The notes: generated by a model from the sequence alone, not told the origin. A stretch of DNA of 42,833 nt from JBGSKV01 sp041740975 (GCA_041740975.1 JBGSKV010000074.1:1-42833), one strand, 5' to 3'; shown: positions 1-10,040, counted from the first letter of the stretch. Made by a program: numbers and translations.

Positions 1-60
1 TGGTTACCGGGCAAGCGTACCCTCTGGATACAGAGCTGGGAAGTTTTGCCAAACTCTTCG

Positions 61-97
61 CAAAAAACAAAAGCTCCGCCTGTGAAAGGCGGAGCTT
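61..97 (-). terminator. Intrinsic terminator of the RND exporter transcript
   Basis: A perfect 9-bp stem (72-80 pairing with 88-96, AGCTCCGCC/GGCGGAGCT) has a 7-nt loop. Read on the minus strand it is followed by TTTTGTTTTTTG. It lies about 60 nt beyond the stop of the minus-strand exporter gene. The plus-strand side has no T tract, so it should stop leftward transcription. No gene can be supported in positions 1-157. Confidence 0.8.
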
Positions 98-157
98 AAT
101 GAAAACAATCCTCACTCGCGCAGCGAGTGTTCAAAAAACTATGCTTACTTGGACGCA

Positions 158-3100
158 TTAAATTTGCGTTGAAACTGGCGTAGGTTTTAGCGACGGCATG
201 GCTTCTAACTCTTCATCGGAAGGCATTTTTGTACGATCGATTTTAAATATATAAAGAAGCATACTGTACGCGCACGGGACTACGATAAGAGACAAGAAAG
301 TCGAGCTAAGCATTCCGCCAATGGCTGCGATTCCCATACCCGCTCGAATTTTGTTAACTTCTCCGTAACCAAAGGCCACCGGCAGCATACCCGCGACCAT
401 CGCAATGGTTGTCATCATAATGGGTCGTAATCGTCGCCTACCGCCTTCGCGCAACGCGGAAATCTTGTCCATACCTTCGCCACGCAACTGCTCGACATAG
501 TCAATGAGTAAAATTGCATTTTTCGTAACGAGGCCCATCAGCAAAATAATTCCGATGACACCATAAATATCTAGATTCTTCTGGAAACCCAAAAGTGCGA
601 TGATGGCTCCCACAATGGCTAGAGGCAATGTCAAAAGTATTGAAAATGGAATAATGAGTGACTCATATAAAGAAGCCATAATCATATAAATGAATAAAGC
701 TCCTAGACCTAAGGCAATCATGGCACCTAACGCCAACTCGCCTAGTGATTTGGCTTGACCCTGAAACTCCTGGCGATATCCTGCGGGAAGTATGGTCGCT
801 ACATAACCACTGAGTTCTCTGATGGCGCGGGCTAAAGGAGCCCCCGGCGCCAAATCCGCTTCTATAAGAGCAGCGCGCATTTGATTAATGCGAACAATTT
901 TTGTAGGACTCGACGAGGAAACCATATCCGTCACAGCTGTAATCGGAATGGCTTCGTTTCTTTGGTTGGGGATAGTCATACTGCGCAACGCACCGAGATC
1001 GACGCGATCTTCTGGACGTGCTCTCACCCGAATATCAAACTCGGAACCAAGCTCGCGATACTTGCCTGCCAGATCCCCTTCAAAAAGACCGCGAACCGAA
1101 TCGCCGACTTGTGAAGTCGTCAGACCAAACTCGGCTAGACGAACGTGATCGATCACAAACTGCAGCTCGGATCGGCCCGCTTTTAAGTTTGAATCCACGT
1201 TCACTAAATCAGGCAATTTTTCGCTACCTTCCGCGATCACTTGATTTGCAATATCAAACAGCTTTTGGTTGTCAGGACCCTGAATCACCAAACTTACGGG
1301 TTTTCCTCGACCACCGCCACCACCGGGAGGACGGATGCCCATCGAAAGTCTATATCTTTGGGTGATGGATTTTAGATCCGTTTGCAACCGCGCAATCATT
1401 CCGCCAGTCGTAACATCGCGATCGCCTTGTGGAACCAAGCGCATCAGAATCAACGCAATATTTTCGTCGCCAAAATCGTTTCCAATGCGAGTGGACTGCT
1501 GCACAATCTCCGGTTGGCCTTTGAGATATTTTTCAAACGTTTGGACGATCTCGTCCATAGTTTCGACGGTCGTGCCTGGTGGTGCTTCCAGAGCTATCTC
1601 TATTTCTCCACTTTCATCTTGCGGAAGAAACGTAAACCCAACGAATTTCCCCAGAAACAAGGACGAAACAAAAATCCCCAGCGCTATCACCAAAACTTTG
1701 ATGGGATGCGTCAAAGCCTTATCCAAAATACGCGAATAGAATTCTGATACGCGTCCGCCTTGCATTTCCATGTAACGCAGAAAAAAGTTCGGTGTTTTGT
1801 GGTATCCGTCCGCACCTTTTTTGCTGATCCAATGCGCTGAAAGCATCGGAGCCATGGTAAGAGCATCGAAAGTCGAAAAAATCACGGCAAAACAAACTGT
1901 CACGGCAAATGCCGCAAAAAATCGCCCTACGATCCCCGGGATAAAGGTCACCGGAATAAATACCGCTAGGATGGTAAGAGACGTCGCAAGGACCGCAACA
2001 AAAACTTGCCTAGTCCCTTCGAGTGCCGCTTCCTTCGGTGCATAGCCGGCTTCGATTTTGGTCCAAATGTTTTCGCGAACGACAATGGCATCATCGAGAA
2101 TCAAACCAACAGAAAGAGTGAGGCCAAGGAGCGTCATGATATTCAGCGTGTAATCGTAAAGGTATATGGCCAAGAAACAGCCGATAATCGTCATCGGCAA
2201 CGCCAGGCCAGTGACCACCGTTGATTGAAGAGATCCTAAGAAAAAATAGACCACAATGATGGCCAGGATGGCCGCGATGACCAACGTTTCGACGACGTCG
2301 TTCAACGTATTGCGAATGGCGCGGGCGCCATCGTAAATCGCTTCGAGATACATGGATTTATCAACTGTCTTATTGATCTCATCAATTCGTTTTTGAATGT
2401 TGTCGGCAACTTTTACGGTGTTCGCATCGCTTTGCTTGCGCACTTCGAGCATGACCACTTGCTTACCGTCTACGCGGGCGATGGAACTGCGATCTTTATA
2501 GCTATCGATCACTTCGCCAACATCGCGAATCCGCAGAACCGTGCCGCCAGCCAAAGTTTTGATTACTGTGTTTTCAATTGCGCGAGGCGAAGAGAACTCA
2601 CCTACTAAGCGAATCGAACGACCCGTGGGTTGCTCGTTGATTTCGCCGGCTGGGACATTCAAGTTGGCTTTTAAAACGGCTTCGCGGACCTGAGCTGGGG
2701 TTAAGTTTAGCATCATCAGCTTCTGTAAATTCAGCTGCACGAGAACCTCTCGCTCTAAACCTCCGAAGACATCAACCCGCCCCACTCCGGCCACCGTTTG
2801 AAGCTGAGGAGTAAAGACTTCATCCGCAAGATACCGGAGATATCCGTCGTTTTGCAGTTTTTCGCTGCGTCGATCCGCAATCTTCGGCTGACGCGTCATA
2901 AGTGCGATGCGGACAATCGGTCGATCCGCGAAGTCCATCCGCTCGATCAGCGGCTCCATAGCTTCATCCGGTAAATCTTCGCGGGCTCGGCTGACTTTGT
3001 CACGAACATCCGTTAAAGCGTCCATCGCGTTGACTTCGAGTTTGAACTCAACAACAATTTGCGCAAACGAATCGCGTGATGTGGAAATCAGTCGTTCAAT

Positions 3101-3328
3101 CCCGGCAATTTGATTAATTTGCTTTTCGACTGGTTTACTGACCAGGGATTCAACTTCAGCCGGACCGGCGCCTGGGTATTCGATGGTAATAATAATAATA
3201 GGCGGATCAATTTTGGGAAACTGATCGACTCCGAGGCGCCAATAGCTCACGAGTCCCAGAACGATCAAAAATAATGTGACCATGCTGATGAAGATCGGAC
3301 GAAAGATGCTGAGTCGGACCAACCACAT
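158..3328 (-). CDS. RND-family efflux permease (HAE1/AcrB-like inner-membrane exporter)
   Basis: Proton-driven inner-membrane pump of a tripartite efflux complex, 1056 residues, the normal length for the HAE1/AcrB family. The N-terminus starts with a transmembrane helix followed by the first periplasmic porter domain. Two clusters of hydrophobic helices lie at about 335-545 and 870-1030. The proton-relay residues are visible: an Asp pair in LILDDAIVVREN (D412, D413) and the matching Lys in GLVTKNAILL (K936), so it should be active. ATG start with an AAGGAT ribosome site. It lies 12 nt downstream of a predicted outer-membrane protein and probably shares its transcript. The fusion protein and TolC-like channel are encoded divergently at 5759-8217 and are plausible partners. 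Substrate cannot be read from sequence. Confidence 0.95.
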   Translation of the reverse strand: MWLVRLSIFRPIFISMVTLFLIVLGLVSYWRLGVDQFPKIDPPIIIITIEYPGAGPAEVESLVSKPVEKQINQIAGIERLISTSRDSFAQIVVEFKLEVNAMDALTDVRDKVSRAREDLPDEAMEPLIERMDFADRPIVRIALMTRQPKIADRRSEKLQNDGYLRYLADEVFTPQLQTVAGVGRVDVFGGLEREVLVQLNLQKLMMLNLTPAQVREAVLKANLNVPAGEINEQPTGRSIRLVGEFSSPRAIENTVIKTLAGGTVLRIRDVGEVIDSYKDRSSIARVDGKQVVMLEVRKQSDANTVKVADNIQKRIDEINKTVDKSMYLEAIYDGARAIRNTLNDVVETLVIAAILAIIVVYFFLGSLQSTVVTGLALPMTIIGCFLAIYLYDYTLNIMTLLGLTLSVGLILDDAIVVRENIWTKIEAGYAPKEAALEGTRQVFVAVLATSLTILAVFIPVTFIPGIVGRFFAAFAVTVCFAVIFSTFDALTMAPMLSAHWISKKGADGYHKTPNFFLRYMEMQGGRVSEFYSRILDKALTHPIKVLVIALGIFVSSLFLGKFVGFTFLPQDESGEIEIALEAPPGTTVETMDEIVQTFEKYLKGQPEIVQQSTRIGNDFGDENIALILMRLVPQGDRDVTTGGMIARLQTDLKSITQRYRLSMGIRPPGGGGGRGKPVSLVIQGPDNQKLFDIANQVIAEGSEKLPDLVNVDSNLKAGRSELQFVIDHVRLAEFGLTTSQVGDSVRGLFEGDLAGKYRELGSEFDIRVRARPEDRVDLGALRSMTIPNQRNEAIPITAVTDMVSSSSPTKIVRINQMRAALIEADLAPGAPLARAIRELSGYVATILPAGYRQEFQGQAKSLGELALGAMIALGLGALFIYMIMASLYESLIIPFSILLTLPLAIVGAIIALLGFQKNLDIYGVIGIILLMGLVTKNAILLIDYVEQLRGEGMDKISALREGGRRRLRPIMMTTIAMVAGMLPVAFGYGEVNKIRAGMGIAAIGGMLSSTFLSLIVVPCAYSMLLYIFKIDRTKMPSDEELEAMPSLKPTPVSTQI

Positions 3329-3340
3329 TTATAGAAATCC

Positions 3341-4243
3341 TTAGAAAAACAAACCGATTTGCGTACCAATCGCTATCGTAGAGCCAGCGATAGATTTCCC
3401 GTTGCTCTCCCCCGAAAATCCGCGGCGATTGACCATACCAATGACGGCAATTTTTTGCGTAACAAAGACGGTGGTAGAGAACCCAAAAACTGGTCCGAGA
3501 CCAACGTCTGTTAGGGTTTCGACATCCTCTTCTCCAGCCTGGTGATAAAAGTCGGCGCCCGCTCCTGCCGTCAGTTGCATTTCGATCCATTTTTTCGGTT
3601 TGTAACTTAGACTCGTGTAAAAATCGACTGGGATGATTTGATACTCGTAACTTCTGTTGTCATCCATCACACCGCGTCTTGCAACCGGCACTTCGCCGAG
3701 AAAATATCCGGCTCGCATGCCAAACACATATCCCCATGGCGCATTCGCGCGAGTAAAAGTCGCGCGAGGCGTATTGAACTGCAACATCAGGCCTTTCAAT
3801 GCAGTCGATTTATCGATAGAAAAAAAGTCTTCGTCCTTTTCCATTTCAAATCCAGGTCCGATATTGTGTGAAGCAATTAATAACGAAATGGCCGCATAAT
3901 TTTTTGTAGCGATACGTTCCGCTTCTTTGTGTTTCACATCAAGACTGACAATTTCGTCGATCTGTGGATTCTCGAGCGGTTTGATGGCACTGGTCGTGTC
4001 GGCTTCGACGCGAGGTTTTTGAATGTGTTTGGCGCCCCGGATTTGGGGACGACTTTTTTTCTGCGGAGTCGGTGGTCCGATTTCCGATTTTGCATTTGCG
4101 GGTACTTCGACTGACTTCGAGTTGCCTTTATTTAGTGCAGCATCCGCTTGATTCAAAAGATCCTCTATAGAATCAGCCGCCAAAGTCAGTTGAGCAAAGC
4201 AAACCAATGACGAGAGTAAGAGTGTAGACCATGTTATTCGCAT
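3341..4243 (-). CDS. Secreted protein with predicted outer-membrane beta-barrel C-terminus
   Basis: 300 residues. An N-terminal signal peptide ends near LTLAA|DS. Then comes a low-complexity Pro/Lys-rich linker (about 45-90), and from about 115 on alternating hydrophobic/aromatic strands end in an aromatic residue pair (GLFF), as outer-membrane barrels do. Family not recognised. The AAGGAAAA ribosome site supports the ATG start. It is the first gene of the leftward unit with the RND exporter, which suggests an envelope role tied to efflux, but no homology to a pump component is evident. Confidence 0.75.
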   Translation of the reverse strand: MRITWSTLLLSSLVCFAQLTLAADSIEDLLNQADAALNKGNSKSVEVPANAKSEIGPPTPQKKSRPQIRGAKHIQKPRVEADTTSAIKPLENPQIDEIVSLDVKHKEAERIATKNYAAISLLIASHNIGPGFEMEKDEDFFSIDKSTALKGLMLQFNTPRATFTRANAPWGYVFGMRAGYFLGEVPVARRGVMDDNRSYEYQIIPVDFYTSLSYKPKKWIEMQLTAGAGADFYHQAGEEDVETLTDVGLGPVFGFSTTVFVTQKIAVIGMVNRRGFSGESNGKSIAGSTIAIGTQIGLFF

Positions 4244-4413
4244 CGTTTTTTCCTTGAAGATCGGGGCAATTTAGCTTGGAATCCGGTTCAAAATAAAGCT
4301 ATATTTCACTCGGAAATCATAATGAACATCAGGGCCTTCACGGCATTCAGGTTTATCTTCACACTTGTGAGTGAGTAAGTCTTATGCATTGGCAGGATCA
4401 AAGAAGCAAAAGA

Positions 4414-5769
4414 ATGAAAGCGCAACGCGTGTTCGCCATATTGAGTCTTTTAGTCGGCATCGGATGTGCGAGCGAAAAAAGTTCGCACGATCAGAATCGC
4501 GAAAAAGAAAATCGTGAGATTATGCGCCTACGCCGAGCCGAAGGTGTTTATGAAGGCTTTGCCAGCAACCACTCGCAAAATCTCATCCCTACTCGAGTCA
4601 CTATCAAGATGCTGCAGAATCCCGGTGACGATGGCGACGAACCGCAACTTCAAGTCAGCTTGACCATCGGTCTTTTTGGAGGCGTTACGCTTACAGCGAC
4701 CACAACATCGTTCGACTGGAAAACGGGTGAACTCAATGCCAGTTTTCCAAAGAAAACGATGACGGGAGATTCACAAGCATCCGGCAGTGGCATTGAGTTG
4801 CAGGCCATTGTGAAAAGTGATTTACACATCTCCGACGCGGTCATCAAAGGTTCGAATAGTGGTGACTTTCAGATGAGTTTGAAAAAATCGACGGGTACAG
4901 TCGCCGAACCTGATGTGATTTATCGTTATTATTTTACCACCGCGAATGACACAGATGCTTTCTTGACAGCACCAAAAGCCGAAGGCCTTGGTGTTATGTC
5001 CGTCAAAAGACTGGAGTCCACCGTCACCACTTCGCCAACTTCGGATTTGCCGGTTTTGCCAGGCTTAGAAACTAGTTTTCGTTTTTTTGGTCTAGCCGAC
5101 GCACCCGAAATCGCCAAATCCGTCGAATATGATCCTTTAAAAGGGGTATTTGAAGCAAACCTAGTTTCGGGCGCTTCGGTCATTTTCACGAAGGTTTTTG
5201 CATCACGAAACGCTGACGAAGACGATATTTTTGCGATAGACCCTCCCCGCACTTGGCGCGGCCAAGTTTATTTTGGTTCCGATCCACGCATGCCTTTTAC
5301 TTTAGAAAACGTCACGACATATGGGGATCTGACGCCAGCTGATATGCTCCCACCCAAAAGTTTCGTGGGTTCCTACCAAGGCTCCAATGGCGGACTGGTT
5401 TGGAATCTCATTGCCCATATTGATTACCTAGGAGGTTCTGGTGGCAATGTTGTCGGCGAGACGGCCTTCACGACCTTTCCCAATTTGCGGATGCGCATGG
5501 TGACATGCATGGGAAATCGACCTTACAACGTCAAAATTTTAAATTTAAGTTTTGTCGATCACATCAATTCCTTCGTACGTTTCCAAGTCGATTCGCCAAG
5601 CGGACTAAAAATCCTTGAACTCAATTATTTGAAGCACTGGCAAGATCTCGAAGGGACTTATATTGAACGCAATCAGGAAGGATCGGATCTACCGCGAACG
5701 TCTACGGTAACTTTGAAGGCAATGCCTGAAGAATTAACGGAAGGATGTGCTTATTTTGATGGCCAGTAG
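4414..5769 (+). CDS. Predicted lipoprotein, unknown function, next to efflux genes
   Basis: 451 residues from the ATG at 4414, chosen because the signal peptide (MKAQRVFAILSLLVGIGC) begins there; an ATG at 4384 would add ten polar residues. The lipobox VGIGC predicts lipidation. The mature part is beta-rich, with repeated short motifs of the type EGVYEGF, FVGSYQG and EGTYIERN. These recall the EGIYSG and QGLYEG starts of the two secreted proteins at 8232 and 9067, so the three may be distant relatives (inference). Its 3' end overlaps the TolC-like gene, indicating translational coupling. No known domain recognised. Confidence 0.75.
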   Translation: MKAQRVFAILSLLVGIGCASEKSSHDQNREKENREIMRLRRAEGVYEGFASNHSQNLIPTRVTIKMLQNPGDDGDEPQLQVSLTIGLFGGVTLTATTTSFDWKTGELNASFPKKTMTGDSQASGSGIELQAIVKSDLHISDAVIKGSNSGDFQMSLKKSTGTVAEPDVIYRYYFTTANDTDAFLTAPKAEGLGVMSVKRLESTVTTSPTSDLPVLPGLETSFRFFGLADAPEIAKSVEYDPLKGVFEANLVSGASVIFTKVFASRNADEDDIFAIDPPRTWRGQVYFGSDPRMPFTLENVTTYGDLTPADMLPPKSFVGSYQGSNGGLVWNLIAHIDYLGGSGGNVVGETAFTTFPNLRMRMVTCMGNRPYNVKILNLSFVDHINSFVRFQVDSPSGLKILELNYLKHWQDLEGTYIERNQEGSDLPRTSTVTLKAMPEELTEGCAYFDGQ

Positions 5770-7138
5770 TTTCAGATTAAATCTGATTTTCTTAGGCTTG
5801 GCAGTGCCTTTCATGGCCTTTGCACAGGAAAAACATAAGCCACAATCGCCAATCCTTACGAAAGAACCGGGCCTTGCCTTAACAGCAAAAGACGCTCTAT
5901 TGAGAGCGCTCGGCGAGAGTCATGCCATCAAGAAAAGTGTAGACGATCACTCGGCGGCGGCAGCGCAAGTTCGTCAAAAACAATCTAGCTTTCTTCCGGA
6001 ACTAAAGGCGGAAGTATCCGCCGGCACGACCCGCGGCTATGAGCCAACCAATCCACTTGAACCAGACGAAAATTTGTTGGAAAAAGACCGCAACCTCTAC
6101 AATGGCAAGTTGATCCTAACGCAAAATCTGTTCTCGGGTTTTTCAACGATCAACGGCCTCGCCGCGGCGCAAGCTGCCAAAGAAGTCGCTGATTTGAAGC
6201 TTATGCAGCAAAAAAGCGCGATCATCGAAGAGACCTTTTCGCTTTATTTTGGCATCCAACTGATGCGCGAGCAGATCGCCGTGGAAGCGGAGGTTCAGGC
6301 GCTTCGTGAGAATCAACGCAATCAGACCAGATCGCGGTGGCAACAAGGCCGAGCTACGAAGCTTGATTTTTTGCAAGCTGAGTATGCTTTCAAATCTCAG
6401 GGGCCCAAAATTCAAAAACTTCAGGTGAACTTACAAAATCAAAAGATTCGCCTTATTCGACTTCTAGGATATGAGGTTAACCAATCGCTCACACTCAGCG
6501 ATGCCCTGGCGACAGCTTACCAAAGTGTTTCCAAAATCACATTGCCTCCTCTGCCGAAAGCATATGAAAATCTTCTCAAAGGTAACCGCGACATTCGCAT
6601 CGCGCAAGCCGACGTGAGTCGAGTCGATCTTGAAGCTTCCAAAAATGGTTCGAAACACTTACCGACACTTGACTTGGTCATTACGGCCGAACTTGACTCG
6701 CAGTTGCGCGAAAAAATTAACAGCGAAGAAAATCGCAAATACGCCGCGATGCTGAAGATGACGGTGCCGATTTTTTCTGGACTTGATAGCTTTTCGACTA
6801 TTCAGGAGCGTAGGGCTATTAAGTCCGCGTATTCTGAGACCGCGATACTAGCGCGTGAAAATTCTCTCACGACACTTTCGGAAAACTATGCTCAGTGGGA
6901 TTTAAATAAAGCAACGATTGAAGCGGAGAGCGCCAATGTCGAACTTAGCAAAGAAGCCACCAAGAATTCGCAGGCTTTGTACGCCGCTGGCCGCACGACT
7001 TTGTCGGAAGTTCTGGATAGCTACAGCCGCCAGTTAGATGCCAAAAAGAATTATCTGCAAGGAATGTACGACCAAATCATCTTGGCCATTAAGATTCGTC
7101 ACCTGATGGGTGGTGAATTCGAAGGTATAACAAAATGA
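5759..7138 (+). CDS. TolC-family outer-membrane channel protein
   Basis: 459 residues from ATG 5759. A GTG at 5747 is only 2 nt from the GGAAGGA ribosome site, whereas 5759 has a usable spacing. Signal peptide ends near FMAFAQ. The mature protein has two repeats of long amphipathic helices with short strands, as in the outer-membrane efflux protein family: motifs such as LTLSDAL, the NR DIRIAQADV segment, and ALYAAGRTTLSEVLDSYS near the C-terminus are typical. It forms the outer-membrane exit duct. The stop overlaps the start of the fusion-protein gene (ATGA), so both are in one operon and presumably work with the divergent RND pump. Confidence 0.93.
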   Translation: MASSFRLNLIFLGLAVPFMAFAQEKHKPQSPILTKEPGLALTAKDALLRALGESHAIKKSVDDHSAAAAQVRQKQSSFLPELKAEVSAGTTRGYEPTNPLEPDENLLEKDRNLYNGKLILTQNLFSGFSTINGLAAAQAAKEVADLKLMQQKSAIIEETFSLYFGIQLMREQIAVEAEVQALRENQRNQTRSRWQQGRATKLDFLQAEYAFKSQGPKIQKLQVNLQNQKIRLIRLLGYEVNQSLTLSDALATAYQSVSKITLPPLPKAYENLLKGNRDIRIAQADVSRVDLEASKNGSKHLPTLDLVITAELDSQLREKINSEENRKYAAMLKMTVPIFSGLDSFSTIQERRAIKSAYSETAILARENSLTTLSENYAQWDLNKATIEAESANVELSKEATKNSQALYAAGRTTLSEVLDSYSRQLDAKKNYLQGMYDQIILAIKIRHLMGGEFEGITK

Positions 7139-8217
7139 AACTGAATGAATTGATCACAGAAAGTAAAAAGCCAAAAAACATCGGCCTAGGTGCGATTTTG
7201 TTCGTCGGCTTGTTGATGGCGAAGTGCCACCTCGCCGGCCGTCCCACCGTTAATGTTGTCGAAGTGAATCGAGTCAAGGAACACGTCTCCACTATTGTCA
7301 GTTCAGGCCAGATTCGAGCAGGCCTCGAGTCTTTCATGACCATTCGTACGGGTGGACGCCTCGACGAAATCAAAATCCCGCAAGGCTCGCCTGTTAAAAA
7401 AGGCGATATCGTTTTGATGGTCGATGTTGCCAATAACCGAGCCGGTCTCGAACGGGCGCTCAGTCGGTACCGTTTTGCGGCCGCGGAAGCGGCGAGAAAC
7501 CGCAATCTTTTGGCTGCGGCAGCAGGAACGAGACAAGACTACGAGCAGACTCAAAACGAACTGACGGTAACGCGGTCTGATTTGGAACAAGCTCGCCAGA
7601 AACTTGAAGATAGTATTATCCGTGCGCCATCTGACGGCGTTGTGACATTGATTGCCTTCAAAGTTGGGGATTTTATTCCGGATGGCAGCCGAGTTGCTGT
7701 TATCGAAGACCACTCAAGCTACGAAGTGGTGACCCGCATCCCCATCGAGCGTGAAAATGAACTTCCCACGCGCGCCGAAATCACCTTGCAACCCAGCAAA
7801 ATGGGCTCCGCAAAAATCATTCGCAAAGTGGACGCCGACGTCGAATCACTAGCGGCTCTGGCTTCCATGGTCAGCCAGGACTTCGATGCACGGTTACGTT
7901 TTTCCACATTACCTGATGGCTTAACCGTAAAAGACCAAGTCAAAGTAACGATACCCCTACGAAAGTTTAAAAATGTCGATGTTATTAGATTGCAGACTGT
8001 TTTTGACATTCAGACTGAGCCACGTATTTTGACATTGGATCGACACAATCATCCGCAGTGGACACCAGTCGAGATTGTCGACGTGATGCAAGATAAGGTT
8101 TTCATCAAAAGTCTTAAAGAGGAGACTAAAGTCGTCGTTCCTGCCGAAGGAACTCAGGCTCTCAAAATTATCGGCAAAAAAGTAGTCGTTCGCTCAGAAC
8201 CATCGAACCGAGGATAA
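7135..8217 (+). CDS. RND/HlyD-type periplasmic membrane-fusion (adaptor) protein
   Basis: 360 residues. It has an N-terminal membrane anchor at about 16-34, then a barrel-sandwich half-motif (GRLDEIKIPQGSPVKKGD), a short alpha-hairpin (about 100-155), the returning half-motif (IRAPSDGVVTLIAFKVGDFI) and a beta-barrel/membrane-proximal part. This is the order of HlyD_D23/RND adaptor proteins. It bridges the inner-membrane pump and the TolC-like channel. The ATG start overlaps the upstream stop by 4 nt. The hairpin is short compared with AcrA, which is common in heavy-metal and lipid-related RND adaptors; the substrate is not determinable. Confidence 0.92.
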   Translation: MKLNELITESKKPKNIGLGAILFVGLLMAKCHLAGRPTVNVVEVNRVKEHVSTIVSSGQIRAGLESFMTIRTGGRLDEIKIPQGSPVKKGDIVLMVDVANNRAGLERALSRYRFAAAEAARNRNLLAAAAGTRQDYEQTQNELTVTRSDLEQARQKLEDSIIRAPSDGVVTLIAFKVGDFIPDGSRVAVIEDHSSYEVVTRIPIERENELPTRAEITLQPSKMGSAKIIRKVDADVESLAALASMVSQDFDARLRFSTLPDGLTVKDQVKVTIPLRKFKNVDVIRLQTVFDIQTEPRILTLDRHNHPQWTPVEIVDVMQDKVFIKSLKEETKVVVPAEGTQALKIIGKKVVVRSEPSNRG

Positions 8218-8231
8218 GAATGGAGCTTAGA

Positions 8232-9044
8232 ATGAAGTGGATTGCCCTATTGTTACTGGCTATGAGTGTCGACGCGGGAACTTCTTTTGCCCAGATGGAC
8301 CCAGAAGGCATTTACTCTGGATCCATGACCATAACCGATGGGCCGATACGCGAAGTACCCTTGCAACTTTCCATCAGTTTTTCGGGCGAGATGGAAATCG
8401 TCGATGGAGTAGAGAGGCAAGTTATCGATTCGTCTTTTTTAGTGGATGATGAAGGTGGGCCTTTTGGTTTCTCGACCGTGCGCCTCAATTTGGAAGCGAA
8501 CGTTTTGGAGCTTACCTATTTGAGGCCACAAGTTAGCAACATTGCCAATACGCCGTCGTTCCAACTGAAAGGTCGGTTCAACGATAAAAATGAACTCGAA
8601 GGTGATGTCTTTTCAGGACGATTTGGCTTAGTGGGCAAATTCAAACTGGCCAAGAACGCGAAAAAAATGATGACGCTAGATCGTAAATATCAAGGGCGTT
8701 GGGTGGGAAAGATGACTTACCTCCCTGAAGACAAGCAAGAAGATTTTGAAATCTCTATGGCTGAGTCTTATGTTCCCATGACGAATCCTAGTGAATATGA
8801 GTTTGAATACACGCGCGGAAAGGCTAGTGGCTTTACCATCAATGGTTTTGCCGACAGTTTCACACATACCTTTATTGATTATCTGCATCGCAAGTTTTAC
8901 ATGACTTTGATCTCGGCCGACGGCGATACAAACTTATCGGTAGATATGCACCTCAGCGATGACTATCGAACCGCAACCGGCAATTTTAACTCTATTTACG
9001 GCGGTCGCCGAGGCGTGTTTGTTTTGAAAAAATTGAAAGAATAA
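8232..9044 (+). CDS. Secreted protein of unknown function, paralogue of the next gene
   Basis: 270 residues from ATG 8232 (MKWIALLLL); ATG 8220 is an alternative adding four residues. Signal peptide ends near TSFAQ. The mature part begins DPEGIYSGS and is beta-rich, with VDDEGGPFGFS in the first half and FIDYLHRKFYM in the second. The same landmarks occur in the same order in the product of 9067-9897 (IDDEGGPYRFS, YIDYLRGVMVM), so the pair arose by tandem duplication. It follows the fusion-protein gene closely and is likely in the efflux operon. No known family recognised. Confidence 0.8.
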   Translation: MKWIALLLLAMSVDAGTSFAQMDPEGIYSGSMTITDGPIREVPLQLSISFSGEMEIVDGVERQVIDSSFLVDDEGGPFGFSTVRLNLEANVLELTYLRPQVSNIANTPSFQLKGRFNDKNELEGDVFSGRFGLVGKFKLAKNAKKMMTLDRKYQGRWVGKMTYLPEDKQEDFEISMAESYVPMTNPSEYEFEYTRGKASGFTINGFADSFTHTFIDYLHRKFYMTLISADGDTNLSVDMHLSDDYRTATGNFNSIYGGRRGVFVLKKLKE

Positions 9045-9066
9045 TCTGTACACTTAGGGACTCGAT

Positions 9067-9897
9067 ATGAAACATGTGAATTTCATTTTTGGATTGATGA
9101 CTTTCTTGAGTTTAACTTCGCTTGGCTTCGGTCAAGGAATTGGCCAGTTGCAGGGGTTATACGAAGGCCAAATCACCCTGTGGGAAACTGGTCGTAAAGT
9201 GAACCTTCGCATCGCACTCAATGTTTTGGAAGAAACGGATCCCACCACGGAGGACTTGTTGCAACTGGTCGGTGTCTTTACCATTGATGACGAAGGTGGA
9301 CCGTATCGCTTCTCAAAAATTAGCCTCGCGATGGAATCTGGCCGTCTCGATATGCGCTACACCCGTCCGAATCGCACGCGGATTTTGAACTCACCTTCGC
9401 ATTTTCGCCTAGTTGGCAAATTGATTCAATCTAGCCCCCTTGAATTCACGGGCAAGGTTTTGTCGGGTTTCTACGGACCGATCGGCGAATTTAGCGTGAC
9501 ACGCACGAATGACCAGACAACCGTTGCAAGTATTCCTAAATATTCCGGCCAATGGGCTGGATGGGGAAACTTTCGCTACGGCTCCGATCAGATCGTAATT
9601 CGCGTGAACGAATCAGGCACGCAAACTATTAACCCCGATGACTTCGAGTTCGACTTTACCAATAGTAAAATCGGCTCGATGAGCGTTCGCAATCAACCGA
9701 TCGGCTTCACCAAAGTATACATCGACTATTTGCGCGGCGTCATGGTGATGATCAATGGCACTCCCGGTCGCGAAGCCACACTTTCGCTGATCACCACATT
9801 AGATGATGTAAAAGGCGAACTGACCGGAGTTTTTAACTCCTCACGCATTGGCCAAAATGGATCGTTTCGCGCCGAGCCATGGCCAGCAAAAAACTAG
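9067..9897 (+). CDS. Secreted protein of unknown function, paralogue of the previous gene
   Basis: 276 residues. Signal peptide ends near LGFGQ; the mature protein opens with LQGLYEGQ. It shares the DDEGGP motif, a central FTGKVLSG FYGPIGEF block (compare EGDVFSGRFGLVGKF in the neighbour) and the IDYL motif with the 8232 gene product. It lies 22 nt downstream of that gene and ends the efflux-associated unit. Function unknown. Repeated beta strands suggest a barrel or lipocalin-like sandwich, but this is only an impression. Confidence 0.8.
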   Translation: MKHVNFIFGLMTFLSLTSLGFGQGIGQLQGLYEGQITLWETGRKVNLRIALNVLEETDPTTEDLLQLVGVFTIDDEGGPYRFSKISLAMESGRLDMRYTRPNRTRILNSPSHFRLVGKLIQSSPLEFTGKVLSGFYGPIGEFSVTRTNDQTTVASIPKYSGQWAGWGNFRYGSDQIVIRVNESGTQTINPDDFEFDFTNSKIGSMSVRNQPIGFTKVYIDYLRGVMVMINGTPGREATLSLITTLDDVKGELTGVFNSSRIGQNGSFRAEPWPAKN

Positions 9898-10040
9898 CCG
9901 TCATCCAGAGAGATGCATCCGACCAAAACCCTCACCACTCCCAATTTGACGTGATGGCATCGCTTCCTCATCAAATTCATGTAAAATAATCTGGCATTCG
10001 ACATAACGTTTGGATGATTCCTATTTTTCCCGGAGGTTCC

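Noticed and set aside
113..129. Hairpin CACTCGC-GCA-GCGAGTG
   Set aside because: Short stem without a T tract; the nearby 61-97 hairpin is the convincing terminator.
3..161. Frame open from the left edge on the plus strand
   Set aside because: It crosses the terminator hairpin and ends inside the RND stop region; no start or domain can be seen.
3207..3590. Minus-strand open frame overlapping the RND start and barrel end
   Set aside because: It is a frame shadow of two well-supported genes with no domain of its own.
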